From Hypericum androsaemum (taxonomy: Eukaryota; Streptophyta; Magnoliopsida; Malpighiales; Hypericaceae): a DNA stretch of 64,000 bases. A program made the translations under genes and the position numbers. The notes under the pieces were generated by a model. That model did not search any database. It worked only from the letters and a program-made list of their open reading frames with translations, and was not told where the DNA came from. Positions 42,298 to 55,539 of the stretch are shown piece after piece. Every line of letters begins with the position of its first letter. Position 1 is the stretch's first letter. The DNA lies in NCBI GenBank assembly GCA_963995505.1, contig OZ023180.1:5801263-5865262 (forward strand), in the 5' to 3' direction.

Positions 42298-44899
42298 TGT
42301 TAGGAATTCAGCAACTAATAGAACAAAACGCACAAAGAACACGGACACAAGAGATAACGTGGTTCAGTCTAATATGCCTATGTCCACGGGAAAAAATAAG
42401 AACTTTTATTGATGGATCCGAATCACAAAGACATACAAAATCCTTGGGTAACATGCCTTTATATAGAGGCGAACTCTTGTATATCAAGTAATCTATTTAT
42501 GTCAAATTATAAGTCCAAAATAAGAGTCTGAAACAAAAGAGGAAAGTAATTCCTATTTTGGTTATTTCCTGATTCCTCGCCAAACTCAACAATCTCCACC
42601 TTGGCGAGAAATCATCCCGTGGAAGAAACATGAAGCTCCATCCAAACTTCAAAAAAACTATACCTTGACGAAATACCACCCTGTGAAGAACCATGAGATC
42701 TTGCAAGACCAATCTGACTTCGCCGACTCTACCTCGGACCATAGATTACCACCATCAATAAGATCATCTAGACTTTCTCACCTCCTTTTGTTCAATCACT
42801 TGGAGCTAGCCCCCAAGCTCGAGCAACTTTCGAGCTTGCTTGGCGTCTTCCCTCCAATCTCTATTGAACCCGAACTAGCAAGTCCACCTGCTGAGGTAAC
42901 CTTGTTACCAATAGATGCGCTCTCTATTTTTCAGTCAATCCCATGCTCCGCAATCTCGAACAATTTTTCCGTTGGACCTTCTTGCCTTAAACCAATATCA
43001 CGTGTCATAGCATACAAAGGGCAAACTTTTGTTCCACGAAGTAGAACCCTCGACATGCTTCAAACTTCACCGTTCGACCTTGACTGAGATGCTCGATTCG
43101 CCCGTTGTGTCACCAACTTCTTTGCATGTCCAATGCCAAACCTACCCAATACCTTTGACGTTGACGTTCCTTTAGACAATCATAGCGGGGCCTAGATAAT
43201 AATGCTTCTCCGAGACAACCACGGCTCCTTGCCAACTATGCCTCCAAAAATAAAATAGCTTGCTATCCATGTCTTCACGATTCCCAACTGCACTCAAACT
43301 ATCCATGTTAAGCCTTTGCTCCATCATACGAACCAACCTCATATGACTTGAGTTTTTTCCCTCTCCATCAGAACCCAAAGATGTGACTCCGCCTACAACA
43401 GTGCCCCCCACTAACCTGTAGGTATTCCTTGCATCTCTTTCACCCTTTATCACCACCATAGCATCTTTCTCCACCTCAATTAGCCCGCCTACAACCTTAT
43501 AGCCATACTCGCTAGAATCCAAAGCTCCTAATGACTAATGAGATCAAATTTCTCTCAAACTTCGAAACATGCCTAACCCCACACAACTTCACCACGACAC
43601 CATCCCACATCTTAATCCTGATATCACCTATGCCGATAATTTTAGAAGTAGAACCATCATCTATAGTCATCATACCTGAATCAACGAACCTGTAGATGTC
43701 GAACCACCCTCTCTTGGACGTCAAGTGAAAGGAACAAACGCTATCCAAAATTTAGGAATCAGAATGCTTTGGACCTGACAAAATAGAAAGAAGATCACCA
43801 TCCGACCCATCCGAATTTGAGGCCACATTCATAGAACCCGATCTTTTTTCCTCGTGATTTCGAGTTCTTCTCGGACAATCCTTCTTGACATACCCTTTTT
43901 CTCTGCACTCGAAGCAATTTTCTTTGAACCTCCTTGACTACAACTTGGATCTTTTTCCATCTTATCCTCCACGATCATGGCTATCCCTCACAACCAGCCC
44001 CACTTCTTGATCATCGTCAGTGTTCCTCCTTTGATGATACCCTAGCAAAGAACTCGTGATATCCTCAAACACCAGAGACTCCTTCCCCCAAGTTAGAGTT
44101 ATAACCAAATTTTCGTAGGAACTCGGTAAGGAATTCAGCAGCAATAATGCCTTGTCTTCTTCCTCGAACTTCACATCAACCTTTCTCAAGTCGCTCACAA
44201 ATTGACTGAAACCATTAATGTGTTGGCTCAAATTCGAGCCCTCCTTCATCTTGAACCCATACAATCTTTGCTTAAGATAAAGCTTGTTCGACAAAGACTT
44301 AGACATGTACATTGCCTCCAATTTCTTCTATACATCAGCTGGTGACTGCTCATCCATGACGTGATACATCATATCATCCACCAAGCACAAGCGAATTGTC
44401 GCCACCGCCTTGGCCCCCATCTTCTTCCACTCTTGCTCCTCCATCTTCTCGGGCTTCTTCTCCGAGAGTGCGATAACCATTCCTTGTTGCACGAGGAGAT
44501 CTTTGACACGCCTTTGCCATAACCCAAAATTCGATAAGCCATCGAACTTCACAAGAGCAAACTTTGCGCCGTGATCCGACATCCTCTAACCTTAGCTCTG
44601 ATATCACTTGTTAGGAATTCAGCAACCAAGAAAATAAAACGTGCAAAGAATATGAACACAAGAGATAACGTGGTTCGGCCTAATGCCTACGTCCACGGGG
44701 AGAAAGGAGAACTTTTATTGATGGATCTGAGTCACAAAGCCATACAAAACCCTTAGGTAACATGCCTTTATATAGAGGCAAAATCTTTATATCAAGTAAT
44801 CTATTTAGGTCGAATTATGAATCCAAAACAAGAATCTGAAACAAAACAGGAAAGCAATTCCTATTTTGGTTATTTCCTGATTCCTCGCCAAACTCAACA
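42298..44899 (-). mobile_element. Deleted copia family D1, copy with both LTRs
   Basis: LTRs 42298-42591 and 44609-44899 (about 292 bp; plus-strand ends TGTTAGGAATTC... and ...CTCAACA). A GTAAC duplication lies at 42293-42297 and 44900-44904. The primer site reads TGATATCAGAGC on the minus strand (44593-44607). The interior of about 2.0 kb has gag, protease and pre-integrase parts but no reverse transcriptase or RNase H. It is inserted in the endonuclease region of a LINE, so it is younger than that LINE. Confidence 0.92.
43172..44582 (-). pseudogene. Gag-protease region of copia D1 (broken)
   Basis: From 44582 on the minus strand: MSDHGAKFALVKFDGLSNFG LWQRRVKDLL (copia gag start), a frame break near 44328, SQHINGFSQFVSDLRKVDVK and LLLNSLPSSYENLVITLTWG of the gag core, a knuckle CFECREKGYVKKDC in which His is replaced by Tyr, then CSFHLTSKRGWFDIYRFVDS, MTIDDGSTSKIIGIGDI and GVRHVSKFERNLISL of the protease/pre-integrase region. 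The protease triad position reads ILDSVCSFH (Gly changed to Val). Confidence 0.8.
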
Positions 44900-46882
44900 G
44901 TAACCTAGTGGATTCAGGAGAGCCTTGCTACTTGATTAATGTATATGGTCTGCACTCTGTGAATGAACAAGAGGAGGTGCGGAAAGAAATTTTGTTGTAT
45001 CAAGGAAAAAATAAAGCAGACCTATGCATAATTGCGAGGGACTTTAATGCGATGATCTCCGAAAAGGGAAGAAGAAATGGAATAATGGGCGAGAGTTCAA
45101 GTATGAGAGGGTTCAGGATCTTCATTGAAAGGAGCGGTCTAGTCGACTTACCTTTGCAGGGTCAAAGCTACACATGGAGAAGAAATGAGTCGACAAGTCG
45201 AATAGACCGCTTATTGGTCTCTACATAGTGGTTTCATTTTCATCCGGATCTACTACAACGAGCTCTCCATAAAGGCAATTCAGATCACAACCCGTTACTC
45301 CTACAATTATCATCAATGAATTGGGGACCGAAACTTTTTTGATTCCATAATTGTTGGTTACAATACCCTGGCTTTCAACAATTAATTGTTGATTGGTGGT
45401 TAGAATTGGATAACTCCACTTTGGGCCGAATAGACTTATTTACAAGTTGAATTTGTCGAAAAGGAAGTTGAAACTTTGGAATATGGAGACTTTTGGGAAG
45501 GTGGAACGCAGAATTACAAAACTGGAAGAGGAATTACACTTACTAGACAAAAAGGAAGAAGAGATGCCTTTGACAGAAGTCGAGAACAGGAATAAGGCAA
45601 ATTGGGTTTCGGAATTGTGCTCAAGTAGAAAGCAGTTAGAGTGTATCTGGAGACGAAAGGCAAAGGTAAATTGAGGGACAAATGGATATTGAAACACTAA
45701 GTATTTTCACGCCATGGCATACTTTCGACCAAATTCAAATCATATTGGATGTTTATAGGTCAACGAGAAGCTCTCATACAATCCTGAGGTGATCAAATTG
45801 GAGATTCATCAATACTTCAAAAATCAATTCCAAGATCCAATGAGACCAACATCCGCATCTTTTCTTGAATCCACTCCATCAAGACAAGAAATTAAATAGG
45901 TTATTTCTCACACGCATTCCGGAAATTTTTTCAGGAGATCACCTATCTTGATTCTACTCCCGGCCAAATGCATTTAACTTTGAAGTTCTCTTAAAATGTG
46001 TGTCAGAAAAAAAAGTATCAATCAAATTACTTAAAAATTTCAGATAGAACATATCATTTACGGGGTAGCACAGATGACAACAAGGCACCCGGTCCTGACG
46101 GGTTCAACCTAATTTTTTTCATGAAGTCGTGGGAAGTGATTAAGGAGGACGTGTCTGTTTTCGTGGAAATTTACTTCAAACCGGGTAAGATACATTCCAA
46201 TATTACCTCTTCATTCATTACCTTTGTGCCAAAGAAGTCTGGAAGTCCCACCTTGGATAATTTTAGACCAATATGTCTTGTGGGAAGTTTATACAAGGTC
46301 ATATCCAAGCTGCTCGCTAACTGTTTGAAGAGTGTTATTCATGAAGTGATCGGATTGGAGCAATCACGTTTTATTTAGGGTCGAAAAATTATGGAGAGTA
46401 TCATGATAGCAAGTGAGGTGATAAATCACCTCAAAAAGACGAAGAAAAAAGGTGTAAACATAAAGCTAGATTTCTCAAAGGCATTTGATCATGTCAATTG
46501 GGATTACCTTGAAGAAGTGCTACATTCAATTGGCTTTGGTATGCAATGGCGCGGCTGGGTGAAAGAGTGCTACCGAAGTGCAAGAGCATATGGTTTGGTA
46601 AATGGTTCACCAACGAATTTGATCAAGTTCGAGAGAGGTTTATGATAGGAAGATCATCTCTCCCCCTTCCTCTTTATCATCGCAGCTGAAGGTCTAAGAG
46701 TGGTAATTAATAGAGCAACGAAAATGGAATTGATTAGAGGCATAAGCTTACCTGGAGGAGCTCAACAAACAATGTTTCAATATGTGGATGATACGATATT
46801 GATGCCCACTAATAGCGAAGAAAAATATCATCGATACCACCACGAAAACAAAAAATTTTCAACTCTAATATACAAATGTTAA

Positions 46883-47047
46883 AACACTTCCTGAAATAAT
46901 ACGGACCACATAGGCGTCAATTGCAAAAATAAAAGAGCCCAAGCCGATCCATCTCAACGTAGAAAGGCCCGAGCTCAAGCCCACTCAAAGATTACTTAAC
47001 CATTCACATCCAGGAGAGAAATTTTGGCCACAGGAGAAGCTTATCCT
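46883..47047. other. Short unidentified stretch
   Basis: GC-moderate sequence between the LINE break and the hAT-like MITE; no coding or repeat partner recognised. Confidence 0.3.
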
Positions 47048-47710
47048 TAGGGGTGAACAAAGGGATTATTCGTATCCGAATTATTCGAAATTCTAACTAT
47101 CTAAAATATCCGAATCAGCATTTTTAGTATTCGAGTCCGAGTCCGAACTCTCCACTATCTGATATCCGATATCCAAATTTTTTTCGAATACAGATACGGA
47201 TAATCTGAACTATCCATTTTTTCACGTCTTCAAAAATAAAAATGGTATCATGATGTAAAAAATGAATCTGTAGCCAATATTTACAAAAGTAGCTTTGCTA
47301 TTGTATAGCTCTCGACCAATTTTTTCTATTATCTCCATAAAAACTAAAGAAAAATCCAAACCTGGTAAATCGTAGTTCAAGGAATCAAGGAAATTTTTAT
47401 TTGAAAAAATTGAAATTTACGGGTAGTGGTAGCGTGATAGTTTTTTGACTAATAATTTTTAATGGACTTAATTTTGTGGACTACTGCAAGGTATGACTAC
47501 TTGTAATTTTTATTTTATTTAATGAACCTATTTTTAATCGGATATCCTCCGAAATATCAATCTTATTATCCGTATCCGTATCCGAGTCTAAAATATTTAT
47601 TTCGGATAATTCGTATCCGAGTCCGGATTTAAAATTATCCGAGTCGTAATCCAAAAAAATTACGGATATTGGATACGGATAATGGATATTGAATTTTTTG
47701 CTCACCTTTA
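47048..47710. mobile_element. hAT-like MITE rich in ATCCG words
   Basis: Ends TAGGGGTGAACAAA and TTTGCTCACCTTTA are imperfect inverted repeats of the hAT type (TA(G/A)(G/A)GGTGA(A/G)CAAA). Both arms are packed with ATCCGAAT/ATTCGGAT-type words (47075-47215 and 47538-47690), which fold back on each other. The middle is AT-rich and non-coding. No 8-bp duplication is obvious (CTTATCCT and CTTGGGAA). Confidence 0.65.
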
Positions 47711-47979
47711 CTTGGGAAGATCAAGAAGAACGAGCACATCCACCTCTTGCCCAGTGGTGTCGACCAACAACTCGGGAATTTAAAATTTTATTCACTCACC
47801 AAAAAAAATTCTGCCAAGCGTGCACAAATACACTACACTATTAGAGTTGTTAAACACAAAACAACTCCTAAAAAGATCTAAAGATGTACAACTATCTAAT
47901 AATTTAAGCTATTAGATAACTGACAACTTTGACATTAAATTCTCGCAGTCGGGCATCTTGAAGAATCATGGTCACGTCA
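47711..47979. other. Gene-free stretch
   Basis: AT-rich with TTAGATAACTGAC and ATCTAATAATTTAAGCTATT palindromic words near 47895-47925. No coding recognised. Confidence 0.3.
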
Positions 47980-50165
<2,186 letters not shown>

Positions 50166-50209
50166 AACCGTGGTCAAGACCTGAGAAAGGATAAACTATT
50201 GAAAATCAG

Positions 50210-50479
50210 TACTGCAAACTATTGATAATAGACGGCTCACCTTAATCAAAAAGCTGTTTTGTCTTGTCTCCCGAAAATAATCGGAGGATTAGCAATCGGC
50301 CGCCTACAATTGAACAGCAAGGCACTTTTATTGAAATGGATATGGAATTTTATCACTAATAAGGAGGCGAATTGGGCTTAGCGATAGCAAGCATTCACAA
50401 TTTTACACCGGTTTCTTGTGTTGATTTCCCACGGGCAGGCAATGGAGGAGGAGCTTGGTCAGATATTTGCGCAACAGCT
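50210..50479 (+). mobile_element. LINE reverse transcriptase C-terminal fragment
   Basis: Plus-strand frames read LPKIIGGLAIGRLQLNSKAL LLKWIWNF, the L-P-x-x-x-GGLGI-x-x-L-x-x-x-N-x-ALL-x-KW signature after the LINE polymerase core, and in the next frame GNGGGAWSDICATA. It could be the displaced end of the LINE that breaks at 46882. It is cut by the copia at 50480. Confidence 0.7.
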
Positions 50480-50795
50480 TGTTAGAGCTTTCGAGAAATT
50501 AAAGAGGAAATGATTTGTGGGCTTGTTTTCTATTCTATTTGGACTAGATTTTGGACTCCTAATTTTACCTAGATAGTTTAGTTGATGTACAAGGGTTTGC
50601 CTCTATATAAAGGCATGTTACCCTAAGGTTTCATATAGTTTTGTGACTCGGATCCATTAATAAAATTTCTCCTTTCTCACCGTGGACGTAGGCACTAGGC
50701 CGAACCACGTTATCTCTTATGTTCGTGTTCTTTGTGCGTTTTGTTCTCTAGTTGCTGAATTCATAACAATTGGTATCAAGAGCTTGGGTTGGAGG

Positions 50796-51335
50796 ATGAC
50801 GGACGGTGCGAAGTTTGCTCTTGTGAAGTTCGATGGTTCTTCGAATTTTGGGTTATGGCAAAGGCGTGTCAAAGATCTCCTCGTGCAACAAGGGATGGTC
50901 ATCGCGCTCTCGGAGAAGAAGCCCGAGAAGATGGAGGAGCAAGAGTGGAAGGAGATGGGGGCCAAGGCGGTGGTGACAATTCGCTTGTGCTTGGCGGTTG
51001 ATTTGATGTATCACGTCATGGATGAGGAGTCACCAGCTGAGGTATGGAAGAAATTGAAGGCAAGGTATATGTCTAAGTCTTTGTCGAACAAGTTTTATCT
51101 TAAGCAAAGATTAAACAGGCTCAAGATGAAGGAGGGCTCGGATTTGAGTCAGCACATTAATGGTTTCAGTCAACTTGTGAGCGACTTGAGAAAGGATGAT
51201 GTGAAATTCAAGGAAGAAGACAAGGCATTGTTGCTGCTGAATTCTTTACTTGGCTCCTATAAAAATTTGGTTATAACTCTAACTTGGGATAGGAGTCCCT
51301 GGTGTTGGGTGATTCGACACCTACAACTTCTTTGA
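50796..51335 (+). pseudogene. Gag of copia D1 (C-terminally truncated)
   Basis: ATG at 50796 opens MTDGAKFALVKFDGSSNFGL WQRRVKDLLVQQGMV. The gag core is uninterrupted (AEVWKKLKARYMSKSLSNKF, SQHINGFSQLVSDLRKDDVK, LLLNSLLGSYKNL). It ends with a stop at 51333 after a junction: the zinc knuckle and protease active site are deleted here. This is the best preserved gag of the family in the window, about 180 codons. Confidence 0.85.
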
Positions 51336-51342
51336 TTCAGGT

Positions 51343-52062
51343 ATGGTAACTATGGGCGATGGTTCTACTTGCAGAATTGCTGGCATAGGTGATATCCAAA
51401 TCAAGATGTGGGATGGTGTTGAGAGAAAATTGTGTGGGGTTAGGCATGTTCCGAAGTTGGAGAGGAATTTGATCTCGTTAGGAGACTTGGATTATAGTGG
51501 GTACAACTATAATATTGTAGGCGGGCTAATGGAGGTGGAGAACGATGCTGTGGTGGTGATGAAGGGTGAAAGGAATGCTAGGAACACCTACAGGTTACTG
51601 GAGAACACGGTTGTAGGTGGAATCACATCATTAGGTTTCGATAGAGGGGAGAAAAGCTCTTGTGTGATGGAGCGAAAGCTTGACATAAATGGTTTGAGTG
51701 GAGTTGGGATTCGCGGAGACAAAATTAGCAAATTCCCGCTATGGTTGTCTAAAGAGACGCGCACATCAAAGGTGTTGGGTGGGTTTTGCATGGGGAATGC
51801 AAAGCCGTTGGTAGCACCACGGATGAATCAGGTATCTCATTCAAAGCCGAACGGTAGAGTTCGTAGCATGTCGAGAGTTCTACTTGGTGGAACAAAAGGT
51901 TGCCCTTTGTATGCTATGGCATGTAGCATTGGTATGAGGCAAGAAGGTCCAGCGGAGAAGCAGTTTGAGATTGTGGAGCATGGAGCTGACCAAAAAATAG
52001 AGGACGCATCTATTGGTCGCAAGGTTGCTTCAGCAGGTTGCTTCAGCAGGTGGACTTGCTAG
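51343..52062 (+). pseudogene. Protease/pre-integrase region of copia D1
   Basis: Open frame of 239 codons: MVTMGDGSTCRIAGIGDIQI KMWDGV, GVRHVPKLERNLISLGDLDY and NARNTYRLLENTVVGG are copia PR-to-pre-integrase sequence. The expected WHxRLGH block is absent. The remaining residues to 52062 (KPLVAPRMNQ, GAEQ-like EHGADQKIEDAS) do not match pol and correspond to the 3' internal end shared by the D1 copies. Confidence 0.75.
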
Positions 52063-52348
52063 TTGGGGTTCAATGGAGATTGGAGGGGATAGGCCAAGCA
52101 AGCTCGGAAGCTCGAGCTTGAGGGCTGACTCCATGTGATTGAACGGAAAAAAGTGGTGAGAAAGTTGAGATGGTATTATTGATAGCGGTGTATCTATGGT
52201 TAAGGTGGAGCTGGTAGAGTTGGTTTGGTTTCTCAAGTTCTCTTAGTTCTTCATGTGGCGGTATTTCATCAAGGTGGAGTTTGTTGAAGTTCGGATAGAG
52301 CTTCATGGTTCGTCCACATGATGATTTCTCGTCAAGGTGGAGATTGTT

Positions 52349-52529
52349 AGAGATGTCGAGAAATTAAAGAGGAAACGATTTGTGGGCTTGTTTCCTATTC
52401 TATTCTGACTAAGTTTCCTATACAAGAGGCAAACCCTTGTATATCAAATTAGGAATCCAAAACCTAGTCTGAATAGAATAGAAAATAAGCCCACAAATTG
52501 TTTCCTTTTTAATTTCTCGATATCTCTAA
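52349..52529. repeat. Inverted LTR ends (fold-back)
   Basis: TGTTAGAGATGTCGAGAAAT TAAAGAGGAAAC (52349) and the minus-strand reading from 52529, TGTTAGAGATATCGAGAAAT TAAAAAGGAAAC, are near-identical over about 90 bases, facing each other. Confidence 0.85.
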
Positions 52530-53880
52530 CAGCTTGGTCATCACATTCAGGGAATGACTCACGATCTTAGGGAACACTTGCAAGTAGAGGCTCCTTCCCG
52601 TAAATGAACCTGCTGTATCGTGCTCCCATCTGATTCTGTCGTTCCCGTTACGTTTAAGATTAATATTGAGTAAGATCCGTCACGCAAGTTTCGTCTTCAT
52701 ACCAGAGACCATGACCAGCAGTTTAAGTTCCACATTTCGCAGTTGATTACCCTTTCATCTTTTTGATTACAGAGTCTAAATAGTTCAGGGAATGTTACCT
52801 TCAATGGTGAGTTTGAAGCCCATACGTCATGCCAGAACCAAGTCCCACTGCCATTTTGAATATCCAGTTTCATGCCTGCCCTAAATTGTGGTGCAGTGGT
52901 AGAGTTCGAGTTGGCCAGCTTGCAAATGGAATTCCTGGTTCCACCTTTCCCATCGAAATTCTTGTTAGCGGAAAGTTGAGGTTTGTAGAGTCTGTGAATC
53001 AATGAATACCTAAGATCACTTTGCACCACAGAGCGTCGGGCTGGTTGATGAAGCGTGCCCGCCATTCTAGAAGCAGGGCCTGATTCTTGACATCTAATCT
53101 GATAATTCCCAGACCTCCGCCGTCAATTGGAAGGGATATATTTTCCCAAGCTACTAAGTAGAGATTTTGTTTCTCTACATCTCCAGCCCAAAAGAAGCTT
53201 CTCATGCACTTTTCCAGTTTAATTTGTACCCCTTTCGGCATTTGGGATAGAGAAAGAAAATAGGTGGGTAGGATCTTAGAACCGATCTTATCAGAGTCAT
53301 TCTTCCTCCTAATGATAACAATGTGTCGTTAGCATATTGTAAGAGGCATAGCTGATCGGATAGTCCTGGTAAGCTCAGCCCTTTAATCAATTTCTGGTTC
53401 GTAGCTGAAACAATTAATCTCCTCAGGCCTTCTGCGATAATTAGAAACAGGTAAGGTGAAACTGGGCCACCTTGTCTCAGCCCCCTATATATCTTGAAGA
53501 GGTTTGTGGGTGATCCATTCACTAAAACTGACCCTGACGCATCCCGGATGCAGTACTCAGGTTATTTTCAATGTCTGCCCACGAGATTGAGTCGAATGCC
53601 TTGCCGAAGTCCAGTTTCAGCAGTTTTTACTTTTTCAGGTGAGGAATTATCTCATTGGTGATCAAAACTCCATCTAGGATTTGATGAATGTCGAGTGCTC
53701 TTGTCCGATGATACAGGTCATCACTCTTTACAGTCTCAGGCTTAAAATATTGGCCAAGATTTTGTATAAACTTGCTATGATTGAGATTGGCCTGAACTCT
53801 TTAAGGTATCGAGAACCTTTCACTTTAGGGATCAATGCTATGAAGGAGGCCAAGATCTGATGATGCAAGGTAATGTGAGC
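52530..53880 (-). mobile_element. LINE reverse transcriptase, 3' half (broken)
   Basis: On the minus strand from 53880: FIALIPKVKGSRYLKEFRPI SIIASLYKILANIL, LKLDFGKAFDSISWADIENN, then PVSPYLFLIIAEGLRRLIVS, LCLLQYANDTLLSLGG, GVQIKLEKCMRSFFWAGDVE and GGGLGIIRLDVKNQALLLEW RARFINQPDALW, ending with LDIQNGSGTWFWHDVWASNS PL. The order is that of plant LINE ORF2 polymerase and connection regions. The catalytic Y-A-D-D reads Y-A-N-D, and several stops and shifts occur (53522, 53240, 53065). Confidence 0.85.
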
Positions 53881-54779
53881 CTTCCCCCTTCGACCACGAT
53901 GCTTCCAACTTAGCTACCTTTTACTATGATTGAGGCACTTGTGTGAAAAAATTCATGTCCCCACTTAATCCTTGAGCATGGTCTCCACATCAAGTCTGCT
54001 TTCTTATATTATTATTTCCAAAGGAGATTTTGCCACTTCCTTTCTTCTTCCAATCCTCTCTTCATCGAGCATGTTAGCTTCATCCAGTAGGTCGAGTTTG
54101 TCCAGTTCCTACATATTAAATAATCATTACCAATAAAAATTTGTTCAAATGACAATGGACTTGGACTTAGAAATTTGTATTTAAACTTCACGGGTATAAA
54201 AATTACTATTGGGAGAGTCAACCTTAAAATAGGGTCTCACACTCTTAATATTAGAATTTTGACAAAAAAATAGAGTATTAAAATTTATTTATTTCGATAA
54301 GATATGTCATAAGATAACCCATGAGTGTGTCCTTAAGTATGCTAATAAAATAAATCAAAAGTAAATATAATATAAATATAAAAGTAATTATGGTCCCCGT
54401 AAGTCAAACTGGGTAACTGTATGATATTGCATTTAAACTCAATCTCTTACATAAAATTAAAAAGACAAAATTCAATTTAGTACCATAAACTTTAATATCT
54501 TTTTTTAACCAAGTACCATGTTGTTTCTTTTTTTTTGTGACAGGATAAATTTGGAACACCTTTGTCACCAAAAAGGAAAAATTACAGTTTACTTGGTAAT
54601 AATCGTCAAACTAAGTTTTATTAAGATAAATTTTTTTCTTAATAAAAAATTAGTGAATTTCGTAAAACTTTTCAAAATTACTTTTTAAAGTGGTAAATTT
54701 TTTGTAAGATTGTAAACCTCCTTTTTAGGTAGTTTGGTGCCACACTGTGGAAATGTCAAAACTACTCTTTTAGTTAAAT
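53881..54779. other. Gene-free stretch
   Basis: AT-rich, with long poly-A/T tracts after 54230. No protein-like frames; the minus-strand frame at 54012-54221 has no recognisable motif. Confidence 0.35.
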
Positions 54780-54789
54780 CGTGATGTTA

Positions 54790-55531
54790 TTGGCCTGGTC
54801 GAGGAGGGAGACGAGAACGGCACCGTCGAGGGATGGGCTGATCCTGGCGGACACGACGGGGATGAAGGGGGAGGAATCAGGGAGGAATATTTTGGCGTGA
54901 CAGAATGGACAGCTGGCGTGGGATCAGAGCCAGATGTTGATGCAGTTCATGTTAAAGAGGTAGGAGCAGGCCGAGGGAGTCCTCACTTAGTCGTTCTCTT
55001 CGAATTCTAATAAGCACACGGTGTAATCTTGCAGAACAACATCGTTCGACGGCAGATTGTAGAGGGAGAGAGGGATCGTCTTGATGACGGAGTCATCGAA
55101 CCCGTAAGGGGAGTACATGTGGAAACCAGCGGCCCCGTTCGGGGAGGAATAGTCGAACAGGATGGGAGGCGAGTCCAGGTTGGAGAACGTGGTGAAGTAG
55201 GATGGAGGCAGGAGTAGGTAACCAGTAGGAAGGCCACCACCACAATGACAACAATGGCGATGAGCAGCGGGCTGAAGTACATGCCCAAGATGCCGGTGTT
55301 GTTTGACGGCAGAGGAGACTGACTAGTAGATGACGAGGACATTGTTGGCGTGGTCGTGGACGTGTGTCCTGCATATGGAGACGGTGATATGGCCCACAAG
55401 GAAGACGGAGAAGGAGAAAGGAAGTAAGATCCGGTCATCACATATAAAATGATACGCAAGAGAATATTCATCCATAAGATGCCATTGAACCCACCAGAGA
55501 ATCTTAAGATGTCGTATAAAATGATACGCAA
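54790..55531 (-). pseudogene. RING-H2 finger (ATL-type) ubiquitin ligase pseudogene
   Basis: Minus strand, GC-rich against AT-rich flanks. It opens with a low-complexity Ser/Pro N-terminus (SPSPYAGHTSTTTPT) and a membrane segment MYFSPLLIAIVVIVVVAFLL VTY. A frameshift near 55220 follows, then GFDDSVIKTIPLSLYNLP (the GLD motif of ATL proteins) and the RING region VCLLEFEEND, stop, VRTPSACSYLFNMNCINIWL, stop, SHASCPFCHAKI. In an ATL RING-H2 the first Cys pair is C-x2-C and CSHxFH follows; here the first Cys is Tyr and both His are Tyr and Asn. Zinc ligands are therefore lost and two stops cut the domain. The family ubiquitinates target proteins at membranes; this copy cannot. Confidence 0.8.
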
Positions 55532-55539
55532 GCTTAATA

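Larger units (their letters stand above)
41680..46882 (+). mobile_element. LINE with endonuclease and reverse transcriptase, split by a copia element
   Basis: Upstream of the copia insert, 42140-42200 reads KSIWPWENFDWTFVPSLGSAG, and after it 44905-45230 reads LVDSGEPCYLINVYGLHS, LCIIARDFNAMIS and SYTWRRNESTSRIDRLLVST: the EEP-type endonuclease with RDFN (normally GDFN) and the R-x-D-R-x-L end. The reverse transcriptase follows at 46070-46880: NKAPGPDGFNLIFFMKSWEV, FVPKKSGSPTLDNFRPICLV, LDFSKAFDHVNWDYLEEVL and MFQYVDDTIL. Stops at 45228, 46376 and 46643 and frameshifts kill it. It breaks off at about 46882; a matching C-terminal piece lies at 50210-50479. Confidence 0.85.
50480..52529 (+). 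mobile_element. Deleted copia family D1, copy with an inverted 3' end
   Basis: The 5' LTR is 50480-50768 (TGTTAGAGC...ATAACA) with CTCTATATAAAGGC (50612) as TATA box and primer site TTGGTATCAAGAGC at 50770. The interior matches the 42.3-kb copy: gag, protease part and the same 3' end, with no reverse transcriptase. The right side is abnormal: 52349-52443 is the LTR start in plus orientation and 52436-52529 is the LTR start in minus orientation, so the LTR folds back on itself and its 3' two thirds is missing. Flanks share only CAGCTT, so the target duplication is not clean. Confidence 0.85.

Noticed and set aside
47075..47690. ATCCG-rich tracts as telomere-like repeats
   Set aside because: The words are not in tandem order, occur on both arms of an inverted structure, and fit a hAT-like MITE better.
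50682..50795. Upstream extension of the copia D1 gag frame to 50682
   Set aside because: Those codons lie in the 5' LTR and primer-binding site; the gag start is the ATG at 50796, which matches the start of the 42-44 kb copy.
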